Shown here: positions 25,001 to 38,195 of the stretch, piece by piece
How positions within the stretch are numbered: position 1 is the first letter of the stretch
Layout: each line of letters begins with the position of its first letter
Assembly (NCBI GenBank): GCA_017165825.1
Contig: CM029367.1
Span: forward strand, 20,264,252 to 20,328,251
Source: Hepsetus odoe
Taxonomy: Eukaryota; Chordata; Actinopteri; Characiformes; Hepsetidae
Direction: 5' to 3'
Length of the DNA stretch: 64,000 nucleotides
Position numbers and translations under genes: made by a program
The notes under the pieces: model-generated
The model's database searches: none
Told to the model about the DNA's origin: nothing
The model's input: only the letters and a program-made list of their open reading frames with translations

Positions 25001-26431
25001 GTGTTCCCCCGCACCACTGTGTGTGTGCCAACTTCACTGCCCAGACAAAATGCATTCTCCTGCTTCAGTGGACATGTGTCTAAACTGCTACTCATTTCAT
25101 GCCCATGTTCAGGGTTGGCTTTAACATATCTAAAATCAATTACAGTGGTATCGGCAGATGCCTCAGGCACATGTTTCTCATCGTCAGCCCTTCCTATTGA
25201 GTGGTTGTGGTGTGCAGTTTCATGTTCGGATATTGAGTTACAGGGTTCAACTGTCAGACTGTGGTCACCCTGCTGGTGGATTCCCTGCAGATGGTCCAAA
25301 GATGGGGCAGGAGTTGCCTCCAGCAGGGAAAAACAAGCCTGGTCAGACACTATCTCTGGAGGTGGGTAGCAGATGGGCTTTGTATTCTGAAGCCCCAAGT
25401 GTTCTGGGAGGTCCAGGCCCTCTGTTTGATTACAGGAATTTGCCAAAACTTTAGGGTTTGTTTCTTTCTGAGTCATAGTCTGAGTACTGATTTGCACCTG
25501 CTTCTCTGACTCCACCTTTGTGCTTTGTGCTTCTGACTTCAGTAACAGAGAGTGAGCATGTATGTCATTCTGGATTGAAGATCCAATGAATGAGTCATCA
25601 ATGAGCACAACCTGTGTTTCTGATTTGATATCCTTGTTAGAAATGGTAATATTTTGTGCAAAACTTACATGTGGGTCGTCCACTTGACATGTTCCAGTAA
25701 AGCCTTCTTTCTGTGCTGCGTCCACCTCCTTTAGTGTTGTGTATGACATATTTGCAATCATCTCCTTGGGTAAGTCACAGCTATCTAGTGAAGTGACACA
25801 TCCTGCCACTTTCAACTCTTTGGTCTCTGAAAGTGTCTCAGTGATTGAGCTGTTTTTTAGTGTTCCATCCTGCATGTTTTCAGCTTTGCCAGTTTGGGAT
25901 ATTTTGTAAGGTTCATTCTGAAGTTCCATCCTTGGTTGGCTGCCCACACTGTGTTTTAATGCAATGTCATTTGTATCGTCCTTGCTTACTGTCTCTGGCT
26001 GCTTTTTCCCAAGTATATAGTCTCTGAAGCTAAACACTACCTCCCCTTTACTATCTACTACCTCATTTGTTTGCACTCCAGTATTTCCATGACAACCTAT
26101 GTCACATCCTGTTTGAGATTCGGTGAGTGGCACTGACACATGGTGCTCACATATATCTGCACTCTTGATTTGCTCTTCATCCTCATGATCAGTTTTAAGC
26201 AGGGGCAGGGGCAGAGTCAGACGTATACCAATCTGATCTGGAGGGCAGGGAGTGTCTGGAGGGGACGACAGGCCAAATAAAGCCATTTGTTCCTCACATT
26301 GTTGAAGGGCTTCTTGGAGTTCAAGGTCCAGCAGTGTGGCTGAGGACTCGCATGAAGGTACATTTTCTCTAATTATTGCAGGTGGCTGTTTTAGAGATGG
26401 GCTCTCTGTTGATCGTGGGTCGGCATCTTGG
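19016..26431 (-). CDS. tacc2: tacc2 giant exon (7,416 nt, about 2,472 codons)
   Basis: This is one uninterrupted minus-strand frame from acceptor CCTATTCAG to donor GACAG|GTACTA, entering and leaving in phase 2. The product is hydrophilic, rich in Glu, Ser, Thr, Lys and Asn, with no membrane segment and no recognisable globular domain; it should be disordered. It has a run of about a dozen Glu (24924-24961) and a tandem duplication of a 38-residue unit (22600-22827). Vertebrate TACC2 genes carry one very large alternatively used exon in this position, between the N-terminal exons and the ETPEST motif exon, which fits. TACC2 binds microtubule and centrosome factors through a C-terminal coiled coil that lies outside this window. 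Identity rests on position, phase and the flanking exons; the giant exon itself evolves too fast to recognise by eye. The frame is fully intact. Confidence 0.88.
22600..22827 (-). repeat. tacc2: Tandem duplication of a 114-bp coding unit
   Basis: Two adjacent copies, 114 bp apart, encode QMKPEEQSAEMQYQKDSSQE and the 18 residues after it, with only a few differences. The duplication keeps the frame and looks recent. Confidence 0.95.
24924..24961. repeat. tacc2: (CTC)n triplet run encoding poly-Glu
   Basis: About twelve CTC units on the plus strand, read as GAG codons in the tacc2 giant exon. Length variation is likely. Confidence 0.95.
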
Positions 26432-26744
26432 CTGAATAGGATTGACCAACAGAGAAGGTTGAAGATACAGTTCAGCACACAGCTGTTCATTCCTCACACC
26501 AATCCAAACCTGACTATCAGAGTTCACCATTCCACTACACTCCACAGCCAGGGTAAGACTTCATGCAAGATCACAGCATGATGAGCTGTTTTAACTGTTC
26601 TCACACAGTCAAACAGCTTCTGATTGTAAACTGCCAAGCAAACTAACATAACATCTCACCACAAAAGCAGTTAATTTGCTTTACTTCCTCTAGATTTGCC
26701 CCTCATGTTCAAGAACAAAAGTGCCAAAGTGCCTAAGAAGTGAT

Positions 26745-26865
26745 GCAGTGATGGGGACACTACCTTGCTCAGGGGTACCTCAGGGCAACCTGCTGGTATG
26801 GAAATCAAACCCACAACCTAACTCTTAGTCCCTAACCACTAAGCCAGCACTGCCCCACATCTGGT
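26745..26865 (-). mobile_element. Truncated tRNA-derived SINE
   Basis: Minus-strand head and part of the body of the local SINE family (TACCTTGCTCAGGGGTACCT and CCCTAACCACTAAGCCAGCA). The tail is missing. Confidence 0.75.
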
Positions 26866-29589
26866 AGTGTGCCATAGTAAAACAGGAAACAGAGGGGGCA
26901 GCGCATACAGACTTAACACTGAATCACAGCCACTGAGTCACTGGCTAATAAAATGGCTCCAGCTTATTTCAATATGCCCTCCACCAATTTTTTAAGCTCA
27001 ATAATATTCCCCATGTGCCTTCATTTTAAAGTGGTACTCAGAGATCAGCTAGTATTTACCTAGCTCATTTTTTCTGCCATATGAAGCCTGGAGAAATCAG
27101 TCTTCTTCAACCATGAATGGAACCAAAACAACATATAATGGTCCTGTTATGGTTCAACTCTCTGAGTGGTTATTCACCTTCCTGCAATCCCTGACAGTGC
27201 CATGCTGCTTCATGACCTGTTTTTTTTTCCAATAAATGATCACTACTAAAACAAAGCTGGCACTTCTGTTTTTAGAATGAATAATATGTTAATAATACAC
27301 ACTACCAGATGTGGGAGGGGAGGTGGGGGCTGAAAAGCAGGCTGCAGCCTGCGTGCGTATGTCTGTACATACCATGCCTGAGGAAAACTTTGGCACAAAC
27401 TTGCATGGCCTACTGTATGGCAGACACTCCCCACTGTGTTCTCTGCACAAGTCTACAAAAATTACCAACCACAGCCTGAAATTAATGTTACCTTTCCCTG
27501 TATCCTTTAGTCTTTTCTCTTTTCCTATAAAATCTTTGTTATTTTTTGACCTAATAAAAACTGAGAAAAGTATTTATTCCAAAGGAATGTGCTGGCGAGC
27601 GTGAAAACATACGGTTTAACAGCTGTTTAACACATGGGATGCTGAAAGGTTGAATCCAAATAGCTACAGCATTGAACTGAGATTTTGTAAAATCATTTTA
27701 TTTACCATATTAAGCTTGCACAGCATGTCTTAACACAGCAACTATGTAAAAATACAAAGTCTGTTTGCTCAGAAATAAGCGTAGGGCATTGTGCTCTGAT
27801 AAGATATTTAGTAAACCAAGACCACACACATGCATTTGTTACATACTAGCTAACATTCTTAAACCCCAAAACATACACTTGCTTCTTGACATGATGGCAT
27901 TTCTTTCTAACTAGCTTGCATGGCAGTCAAACATTCACCACGCACCACACCGCCAGAGACCGTGTTATTGAGTGCTTCAGCAAAGCCTGTCACACATGAG
28001 TCTAAAACAAGCTTCAGTCCACACACCAGCAGAGGAGTCCATGCCTAACTCCAACTTATCAATAAATCACTCAGCATCTTCATTCAGTGCACAGCAGTGC
28101 AAGAAAACAGTGCATGAACAAGCACACCTAACACACATAAAGGAGACAGAGAGATCTAGGCTGCATTAAATATTTTCTTATTCTCAGTGTTTTTTTTTTT
28201 TTCAATAGCCCATTATATGTAACATGAATGATACATTTTTTGTTAATATGATTTACACTATGTGACATTCCTTACCCTACCTTGGCTATCACTGTTATAA
28301 GTGGGCACTTATCAATTCAAACAATAAGAATAATGAATAACATGCATAATATGCATAAATGAGAAGCTCAGCCACCCCCCCCCCCTAAAAAACCTCCAAT
28401 TCTATTAATTAGGTTATATAAGGTTTTAGAATATATATAGAACCTTACGCTTAAATAAATACGGTTAGTGTGTGTTTCTCAGTTCCTATTTACATGTCAC
28501 AAGTCTGCAGTGGTCTCAATATCTCTCTGACTCCATTTTACCACTCCTTTGTTACCTCTCTATGTGGCCCACTACTGGTGAACTGGCCTCCATGTAATGC
28601 TGCAGTCCTAACAGCAGGGGGTTAGCTTTCTCATTCAGTGACACTGGCTCATTCTTCATCTCACTTGTGCTCACCTGTTTACTGCTTCTCATTCAAATTA
28701 ACACAGATACAAACACATTTATATGATGAAGAAATAATTACATATCAAATAATTACATCACACAAACTTCACACAAAGACATTCTGTGCTTTCTTAGTAA
28801 TATATGTTTCTAACGCGTTGATATTGTAATGAGTTATCAACTATTTACTTTTCTTATGACCCGAGTGGACAAGAGTCTCCATCAAAAACATCTGTAGATT
28901 TCTGCCGATTTCTGTAATCTCTTAAAATGACTCCTGTAATGAAGAGTCTGGATTAGCAGGAATGAATGAACAAATAAATGAATACATGCCTTCACAGTAT
29001 TAATGTTCAGAGTTAGAGTAGTGACATTCTACATATTGTGTGCTCTTGTGTTCCTCAGGGCTTCCTTTACACCTGTAGTACCACTTCAGCCACCCACACA
29101 GTTCTGCACAAGCCTGCCAATAACTGCTCCAGTCAAACTTTCCACAACAGTGAGTCACAGATTCATGGAACTTCACTCTGAATCTGGCATGTTCATGTGT
29201 TTGAAGATAATGGAATAGTAGCTGATCAGTACAGAAAAGCTTTTCTTTTAAATTATTTGAATAAGTTGATAAAATGTTTAGACATTGTCATTGTCATCTA
29301 CTGAACGGAGTGGTATTTGTTTGGAACTGAGCATTTCAGATGCATTTATGTATTTTTAGGTATGCTTTTGTGCTTCCTTTGTCTTGGACCTTCACAATAT
29401 CCTAAAAACACAGATAAGCATCTTCTCATTTTTCAGAGCAGGTGGTTTCCTTTGAATCATGAGCAGATCCATGTTACACATTTTCAGTTACTCAGTTATA
29501 TCTCATTTTTATTTGTTGTCCCCGAACCCCTACATACTTCTATGAACATAAACAAATACTGTAATCTGGCCTTTCTGTCCTTGAGGCTT

Positions 29590-29900
29590 ACTAATATCTT
29601 ATGGTAAACCCTTGGAGGTCAGGCTGCTGCTTTTCTCTCTTTCTGGTATTTAATACATCTACGCCTCCGTTCTGGAGAAAGCTGATCTGTTCAACAACAG
29701 GAGGCTTCCTTGGACCCTCAGAGGTTTTTTTCTCCACAAAGTGGAGTTTTTGGTTCCTCTCCTCCGTAGTCGTCCGGCTTTAACATCTTAAACATCTATT
29801 ACTGTAACCTGTTCCATCATCGACCATCAATGTAAAGTGCCTTGGGGCAACTTTGTTGTAAAAGGTGCTATACAAGAATAAATTGAAATTGAAATTTTTG
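29590..29900 (+). mobile_element. Retroposon-like repeat ending in a GAAATTGAAATT tail
   Basis: The stretch ends in AAAGTGCCTTGGGGCAAC, then GGTGCTATACAAGAATAAAT and a short tandem tail. Such 'GCCTTG...GCGCTATA...ATAAA' endings with simple-repeat tails are typical of abundant fish retroposons. The family and the true 5' end cannot be set without a repeat library. Confidence 0.5.
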
Positions 29901-30362
29901 CTTTTCCCAAGTTTACCAGTGTAGTTATTTTTTTATTTTATTTTTTCAGACTCATAACATTAACAATCATTACACTCTTTTGTAAGCACCTTGACAGAAT
30001 GCTGCACCACCAAATTCAGAGCTGATACATATCTGTGCACTTTGATTCAGCATATTCCTTTATTCAGTTCTTTGGAAGGGTAAGGAACTCAAAAATGCTT
30101 TTGTTTACCTGGGTTAAGTATGCATAACAAAACTGGGGCTAGAGGATTTGCATCAGTAGGAAAAAATGTATTCCAAAGTAACAGCCTGCCGCAACTTGCC
30201 CTAAGCCTAAAACGTGCTGATATATATTATTTCTTTGGTTGTATTTAAGCTGCAGAGAACCTGTCTCTGCCGTCCTTCAGCATCGTCCGTCTTGCTCTGC
30301 ATGTGTTCACATGTGAGAGAAAGAGACAGACAGACTGAAATAAAAAACAAAGAGGGCCCTAC

Positions 30363-30598
30363 CCCAGTGAGGCTCCCCAGGTGAGGTTGAGCTCAGCGCT
30401 TAGATCAATACTGGGCAGCAGGTCATGCGGAAACTCCAGCTCCTCTTCCAGTTCTCTGTGGCTGTGCTCTTCATGAGTAGGACTCTGAGTCTCTGCTGCA
30501 GGACTATGATTGGGCTCAACTTCAGTGTGGAGTAATCCGTTCTCTGCAGTGCTGGAATTCTCGACTGTCGGAGAAGTTCTCTCAGTGTGAATGTCAGC
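30363..30598 (-). CDS. tacc2: tacc2 N-terminal exon (236 nt)
   Basis: The acceptor is TTTTTTGTGTCTCAG with a good pyrimidine tract; the donor is CTGGG|GTAGGG. It enters in phase 0 and leaves after two codon bases, so it joins the giant exon as ...ASLG-QDADPRSTE. The product starts ADIHTERTSPTVENS and contains the acidic stretch ELEEELEFPHDLLPSIDLSA, which could form a short amphipathic helix. It is the common exon that the phase-0 upstream exons at 38196, 39150 and 45995 can all join. Confidence 0.85.
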
Positions 30599-32104
30599 CT
30601 GAGACACAAAAAAAGGGCTTTAGCAGTCAAAATAATTTAAAATCCAAAACTGCTTCCTTTTCCATGTCTTGTCAGAGATTAATCACACAAACAACTACAT
30701 GGAACATGTTTTCACAAAATGTTTCAAAGGCAGAGGTAATTCACAGACTGGTTAATTGTCCAAATCAAATTTGAAATACATTTCCATCAGCACAATCAGG
30801 TTTTGACATTTAAGCTCGACAAACACACCCTGTGTCAACCCAGTGCTGAGGTAAGCTATTTCAAACAACACACCCTGGTCTTTTGTGATCCCATCATAAA
30901 GAAACAGAAAGATCTAAAAGACTTTAGATGCTTTACAATCTGAGCTGGGATGTCCAACTAAACAACAGTCCAACAGAGATAGCAGTAGCTGTTAGTAGCA
31001 TTTTCTACTACAGTTAAACAGAAACATCTGACTTCCAGCACACCTTTTTATTGAAACCTTGCATCTCCATGTTTGTTGTTGTTTGATCTTCAATTTCATT
31101 TTAAAACATCTGCTGCCATTTAAACTGTGCTAAAATCTCATGACAAACAGGCCGATATCAATGATCAGTACCAAATGAACAACATTTTCTTATGTTAACT
31201 TTTATTGAAAATTAAGAGAGCATTTGCCTTCTCCTGTGTATCTGCACTTTTGGAGATAATAGGTTTACTAGATTTATAACAACACTGTAAATGAACAAGT
31301 CCCTCATGAACTTTCTAATCAAGCTGGTTTGAAAATGCAAACTCAATTTGCCCCCTCACAATCTACCAGTCCAGGCAAATATTTTCCACAGAAAGAGGAA
31401 TTGAGGAAAAATGATTAAACAGACTGACCGAGCTGGTTTAACTGCTTCTGTTCTTTCCCAAAGCTATAAAACAACCCCATCTAGCCAAGCAGCTATGCCA
31501 GAAACCACAGAGCCATTTACAAACGTCTAATCATATGCCGACACACTGCTGCAAAAGTCTGTGGATGGCCAGGCCTCTGAGACATTTAGTGAATGACAGA
31601 GTACATGTGGACAGAGTCTCCAAAATGTCTCTGCCTCATCTGCTCCACGCTGAATGTAAGTACAGTTTCTAGTCTGCAAATTGCTGCAGTGAGCCAAGCA
31701 GGGTGACACTCCAGACAGCGATGTACAACATCACATACCAAATGATTTTTCCTCATCGACTGACAGACATATAATTTAACATGCATGCACACACACCCAC
31801 AAAAAAAACAATCACTATAGAAAGAGCAGATCATATTACTGACTGTACAGAAATGCATTAGAGAAGAGAGAATGCATTAAATCCAGCAGCCCATCATCCT
31901 ATCCATTACTGGCTCTTCTCTTAGGAATCTCCTTCAAGGTGATTTATTTGACATGAATATACACACATGCAATCCTTCTGTTTATACCGTCATGCAAACA
32001 GGAGAAGTTGAGGTTCTCTGTATCTCACAAAACCAAATAAACATCCAGGGCAGGCTGTTCAATAGCTGGTATAACAAAAGACACATTGAGTGGCATAATT
32101 CACA

Positions 32105-33070
32105 CACAGGCCCCTCCAAAAGTATGGGAACAATAAAGCCAATTCATTCTTTCAATGCACTGAAGACATAAGGAATCAAAAGGTGAATACAAAATGAGAG
32201 AATAAATTTTCAGCTTTTATTTCCTGTTTTTCGGTATCTAGATATGGCAAATTACATAGAACATAGTACAATTTGAATTTGGTGACCCAGTTTTTCATGT
32301 GAGCAAAAATATTGGAACTGAACATTTTAAAGTAAATGACACTATATATTAGGGTGCACATCACTTGCTTGCAATAACTGCATCAAGCCTGCAACCCACT
32401 GACTTCATATTTTGTAATGATTTTCTAGGCTTTTACCACAGCATCTTTTTGCTGTTTGTTCTGGAGGATTTCTCTCTTCAGTCTCCTCTTCAGGAGATTA
32501 AATGCATGCTCATTTGTGTTAAGATCTGGTTAATATGGTATGGTGTGTCTTGGCCAGTAAAACTTTATACAGAATCGTGAAGTCCATTGTTAACTTGACA
32601 CTGTGTTTTGGATTATTTTCTTGTTGTACCCTAAGGCTCTTGATGATTAGTTTTACTAACGAAATGTGATCAAATATTTTCTTTAGAATTTATTCCCTGC
32701 TAACAGAGTTATTTCATTGCTAAAGATTACTTCCAGAAGCAGAAGTAACCATGTAAGCCCAAATCGTGACATTACTTACACCATGCTTCACAGATGACAT
32801 TGTTTGTTTTGAATCATGAGCATCTTCTTTTCTTTCTTCACACTTTGGCCTTTTAATCACTTTGGCAGAAATGAATCTTTGTTTTTTTCAATACATAAAA
32901 CTTTGTTCCTGAAACTTTGTGGCACATCATTCTGTTTTTCCGATTCTTACTGCTTTGCATCTAGCGATATGACCCTGAAGTTATTGCTCTTAAAGTCTGC
33001 TTTGAGCAAGTTATGGAGATTAGTTATGCTTTCAGTCCTGCCAAGTGGAGGTTGTTCAAGATCTCTCTGA
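32105..33070 (-). mobile_element. Decayed Tc1-like element
   Basis: The left end CCCCTCCAAAAGTATGGGAA resembles fish Tc1-like terminal sequence. The interior (ACCATGCTTCACAGATGA and CACTTTGGCAGAAATGAATC) matches a second copy at 42.3-43.0 kb. On the minus strand it would derive from a transposase gene, but no meaningful frame survives. Confidence 0.6.
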
Positions 33071-36000
33071 CAATTGTTTCAGGGTTTTTTATTTACTGCG
33101 GTCACAGTTACCAGTTGTTTCCCTGAACAACCGGTTCTGTTTCTGTTGCTTAGTTCACCTGTGTTTTCCGTCTTTTACAGGATGTCCCATACAGTAGTAC
33201 TTGCCATGCCCAATATTTGTGACATAGGTTAAATTACCATCTGTCACTAATAATACTAGTCAACAAGCAGCAATGATCAAAGAAGCCCAAATCTTTCCCT
33301 CTTTTCACAAGTAACAGATACATTGGCTTTTTGAAGTCATGGAACCAAAATTGTGTTAAAGTCCAAACTTCAGTGTTTCTTACTTCTATAGCACTGGCGT
33401 TTGAGATGTTACGCTTGGATACAACAGGGAAACTGTAAGGAACTCAGGCAAAATGAACTCCAACAAATTCTCAGCTCTAGAATCTGCCCACTTCACAACT
33501 CCCCACAACTCCACGTTATGGACTCTAAATGACTAATTTCACCTCATTTCTAATTTCATCAGTGGAAAGTGATATAGGCTAAACAGGAATAAAGAACCGT
33601 AAAAGACCGAGAGTAGCAAAATATACTCTTAGGCCAAGCTTATAATATCAGGAATTCAAAGGGGTTCAAAGCCAACAAAATATTTTCATTTTTTCCAAAA
33701 CCAAAAGGAAACAGGCAAGCTAAACTTAAACTCAGATCCACTTACAGGACGGTAAACTCCTTATCTACGAAACAATGCCAGTCCGAAGAGTTTCCTGCAC
33801 TTTCCCACACTCTCTTACCATGGCCACGATTCCTTTACACATCTGTTAAGGAACTGCAGACACTTTTCATGTATCACATCACCAATAATTTAATCTTCAC
33901 TGACTCTCACTCATTTTCTTAGCCGTTTATCTTGAATAGGGTCCTGGACCAATCCCGGACAGCATTTCCCAAAAACCTATTATGTCCATCATATAAATTT
34001 CAATTCAACTGAAAAAATAATTAAATAACTTTCCACCAAAGTTCTTCCGCTCAGTAAATAAACTGCTAATGTTATAGATCAGTGTCTCTGAGTTTAATCT
34101 CCAAGTCATCATGCTATCATATTCAAGCAATGTGAGGAGAAATTAAAATTACTATCAAGTACTATGGTGAATGAAGCCTTTTTCATAATACTGTCATGTA
34201 TTTACAGCTTTAAAGCATCTGAGCAATAAGAGAGTTAAAGGTGATCTGCGTATCTCACACTAAGCAGAAACTTCAAAGCTTCCTGTTTCCTGTCTATACT
34301 CTGAGTCTGTACAGCCCTTAATAAACACACCAGCCAAATTGCAGATCACTCTCAAAAGTTTGAGAGCTAACCATTACAGTACAAATTTGCATACATGGTC
34401 ACTAACTTACATTTACATTTCCACACTCAGACCCCTATACACTCAGATGGAGTTACAAGCTTGATTTAGTTTCAAACTGCTTTCTTTGACTTACTGTATT
34501 TGTTTGTTTCATCTTATTTTTATTAAACTAGGGACAGTGCACACAACGTCTGAAGCATCTTATGTAACATTTTTAATATTTTTAATATACTGACTACCAC
34601 CCTGATGTGCCCTGAGTCTGTGAGCTGAGAGACAGGTTTCATAGAGGCTGTACCGATGAAAAGGGTCAGAGCCTGCCTTTGTCCAACAGGTTCAACGTAT
34701 CTGAAAAAGACCCCATGGAGTCTCCCCTGCCATGTGTGTAAGCATGTTATTTTGCATTACAGCAGTTCCTCACTAACATGGCTCAAGCCACACGGTGGTT
34801 GCTATGGCAGCAGTAATAACCCAAAACACTCTTTAACTATGAGAGCGTCCCATCTGTAACTGTGTTAACCCTATAAACCTAGGCCCAGTTATTCATCTTG
34901 AGACTTTGAGTTTTAAATCTGATGATTCTCACTATGAAACTCTTCAAAGTAAGGGTAATATTTTCTGGTTCCGTTTTGAACTCAATTTTAAAAACACCAC
35001 AGTTTGATTTTTAGTCATTACTTGCTTATGTACTATTTGTCCTGAAGGTCTACACTTATATCTACTGTATACTAAATCTATACTTTTAATGAACACTATT
35101 TAATTTGAAGTAGATCAAGTTATAATAGGGTACCTGATTATTGTTTCCTAAATTTCTTGACACTGTATCAGCTTATCTTTTACTCAATATTGTACATTTT
35201 GCATATTTTAAATGTTTTAATATGCAAACAGTAGTTAAAGAGAGCGCACACATATTCTCATCTTTGACAGAGACAACCTTTTGCACAAACACTGTTTATT
35301 TGCAGAATTATTTAGGCGTCTTTGGTTTTGTTTTTAAGTTTTTTCAAGTTAGAGAGCAAAGGAGTATACATAGTGCACTAAATTAGAGGGAACAAAGCAT
35401 ATTTTAATTTGAACAGGTGCTCATTCCTCTTAGAAAAACACCAAGACACATTTCTTTCCTAGCTGATGTTCAAACTTTTGCATATAACTGTTTATGAATA
35501 AATGTAAATGAAAGTTAAGTAGTCATAAGTGTGATTAACTGAGGTTTGGGCCACATCAGGCCCAGAAGTGTTAGAGGTCAATTGTAGTTCCGTGTTTTGA
35601 CTGTTTCATAAAAAAAAAAAGAACAGATTCTTACAGTAAGATCCAAAATCCTAAACTATCATCAAATTCAAAGTAACAGCATAGATAACATACAGTACAC
35701 TGGAACTGCTTCAGTCTGCTCATTCATTCTTAGTCCGTTTCATTCATATCAGCAGTGTTTCCATAACAATCAGAACCGCTTTCAAGTGCTGTTTAACCCA
35801 CACGTTTAACCCTTTCAAGCCCAGAGTTATTATTCTGTACTTTATTTAATCCTATTACATATTATGTAACTACTGTATTATTAAATCACGGCTAACAAAG
35901 ATTTGCAACTAAATTATCATGAACCTAATGGATTAGCTATTCAGTAATGTGCAAGTTACTGTTCTATACAAGTTACAAACTTCTGGGATCTGTCATTGTG

Positions 36001-36203
36001 TTTCATCAGGCTTAACAATGAGCACAAACAGAATGTGCTCTCAGTCTCACAGACTCACATTCATTCAAATAGGCAGGGTTTCCATAACCATCACACACAC
36101 TGCTCTTCCAAGCACACTCACCTTGGCTGGAAGGAGAACACTAACGCATGCAGGTGAACACAGGTAGGTAAAAGGTGTGCGGTGACGCTGTTGGCCAGAC
36201 AGG

Positions 36204-36230
36204 AGCAGCAGCAGCAGCAGCAGCAGCAGC
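36204..36230. repeat. (AGC)9 triplet repeat
   Basis: Nine AGC units outside any coding exon I can define. It sits within a locally CT/GA-rich island at 36.1-36.7 kb. Confidence 0.95.
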
Positions 36231-36537
36231 ACATGCCCCAGAGCCTCAGTGTCCTGACTCAGCTCCCCCCTCTATCCCTAATGTCCATGCCTTCAGAGGG
36301 CACAGTGATACGCACAGCACACAAATAAGGAGTGCGTGCGTGTGAGAGAGAGACAGAGAAAGCAGCTCTTCTCGGACAGTAGTTGACAAGCTAAAAGAGA
36401 ATGTGCCGGCTCAGTTGGAGAGTCAGTGAGACAAACACAAGCAACTTAGAGAAAAGCCCTCCCCCTCCTGCACTCTTTCAACATAACACTCCTCTTTCAT
36501 CTGATCCCTCCCCGTCTTTCTCTCCGCTCCTCCTTCC

Positions 36538-36539
<2 letters not shown>

Positions 36540-36608
<69 letters not shown>
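36540..36608. repeat. (CT)n microsatellite
   Basis: About 34 CT units. It generates false Ser/Leu and Arg/Glu reading frames on the two strands. Confidence 0.97.
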
Positions 36609-36616
<8 letters not shown>

Positions 36617-36777
36617 TTCCCTCCCTCCCTCCTCTCTCTCTCTCCCTCCTATTCTGGTACTGGCACTGTATTTTTCTATTGGGACTGTGACACTCCTACT
36701 GCAGGTGAATGCTGGGAAAAGAGCCAAAGGTCATCTTTCGAGTTTCCCCTTAGAGGGAATCAAGTTGCAGACATAGA

Positions 36778-36801
36778 CACACACACACACACACACACAC
36801 A
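36778..36801. repeat. (CA)n microsatellite
   Basis: About 12 CA units. Confidence 0.9.
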
Positions 36802-37019
36802 TACACACGTCTGCAGTGAGCTTGCACAGAAATTTACACTCATTTACACAAATCTTAATATAATTTGTGGCTCAGATCTTAGCACAGTATGTGGTGTGTG
36901 TATATATTTAAACAAACACGTACAACAAAAATGTCCCCGTCTTGCCAGGGACTGTAATATCTGGTAACATTAGCAGCAGATCCTTGAAGCCCTAAAGTTA
37001 AAAGGTTGTGCCTCCTTAG

Positions 37020-37160
37020 ACTGAACTAGTTTGTCCAGTACATCTTGATTCTCATTATACTGAGATCTGGGGAATCTGGAGGTCAAACCAACACCTTTGT
37101 AATGTTTCTCAAACTTTTCCTGAATAATCTATGCCGTGCAGTGGGTGTACTGTCCTGCTG
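37020..37160. mobile_element. Short DNA-transposon-like fragment
   Basis: TGAGATCTGGGGAATCTGGA, then GGTCAAACCAACACCTTTG and a GTCCTGCTGAAAG block, resembles a widespread fish transposon internal sequence. It is too short to classify. Confidence 0.35.
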
Positions 37161-38195
37161 AAAGATTTTATTTATATATATATACACATGATGTTGCATA
37201 CAGTAGGAATGAAGTTCAGATGCAAAGAGGGATCTTTGGATTTTAAATCTTGCCCATGTGTGTGTTTTTTCCCCACAACTGCATATTACCAGACTGTCCA
37301 GATTGTGATGATTCAGGACTAACAGTGTTGTGTGATTTGAGTTACAGAACCTCTATTTTACACTTTTTTTGTCAATGATTTTACTTTTATGGCAAATCTG
37401 CATTTTAAATTATACTGAACACATTACAAATATGAAATACCATCTATAATTACATAGGTCAACATGCATTTGTAATGTAGTGTATACATGATTGCTGTCC
37501 AAAATAGCAACTTTACTCTAAAAGGAATGCACTTCAGAAACTTCAGTGCATGTTCATGTAAAGAGATGTTAATGCAACTCATCTTGAACCATGTTTTGGC
37601 CCATTGATCATGAAATGTTGAGGAAATGGCTGGGATTTTCTAATCCATTCTTAATCTAAGGGCCCAAAAAAGGAATATTTTTTATACTTTTCAAGAAAAA
37701 GAAACAATGATTTAAAAAAATAAACAGCACTCAATGTCAGAACTGATTTGTTGATCCTGCCATTGTACCCTCTTTTGTGCGGTTTTCATTCTTGTCCTGA
37801 AAATGTACAAACACACATACACACACACACACACACACAGGATCACAGTAGGTTTGCCAGATCTGAAATATTGCTCCTTGAGCCCCTAATTACTGCAGCT
37901 CCTAGTAATCCCCCAACCCCACTTTCCACCCTCCCCCATGACCGACTATGGAGCTGGAGGAGCTCACACAGCACAATCTCTCACAACTGACTCAGGCCAT
38001 GTGTCATTCCAACACCCAGCTGTGTTGTAGTAATTGTTGCTGTTTGTTCTACTTAAATGTCCCAATTGCCATCACCATGCACAGACTTTTCAACCCAAAA
38101 GGCATAAAACATAGCAGAGAAGGAAACCAACCACACACACACACACCATAAATTTTAGTGCTCAGGCCTCTCAGCCCATCATGACCTGCCAGTAC

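Larger units (their letters stand above)
26432..30362. other. tacc2 intron
   Basis: The intron between exon 30363-30598 and the giant exon. It holds a SINE fragment, a homopolymer-rich stretch near 28185-28203 and a retroposon-like tail near 29.6-29.9 kb. No exon is evident. Confidence 0.7.
30599..38195. other. tacc2 intron with transposon remnants and simple repeats
   Basis: No coding exon is visible. It contains a Tc1-like remnant (about 32.1-33.1 kb), an (AGC)9 run, a long (CT)n run, two (CA)n runs, and a transposon-like fragment near 37.02-37.16 kb. Near 33909-33970 a short stretch resembles a common fish repeat, but I could not classify it. Confidence 0.6.

Noticed and set aside
24620..25369. 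A 249-residue plus-strand Ser-rich frame
   Set aside because: It reads the reverse of the tacc2 poly-Glu region; the Ser run is the complement of GAG codons.
19073..26027. Many plus-strand frames of 60-250 residues
   Set aside because: All lie opposite the 7.4-kb tacc2 exon and have no recognisable domains; long antisense frames are expected opposite a Glu/Ser-rich coding exon.
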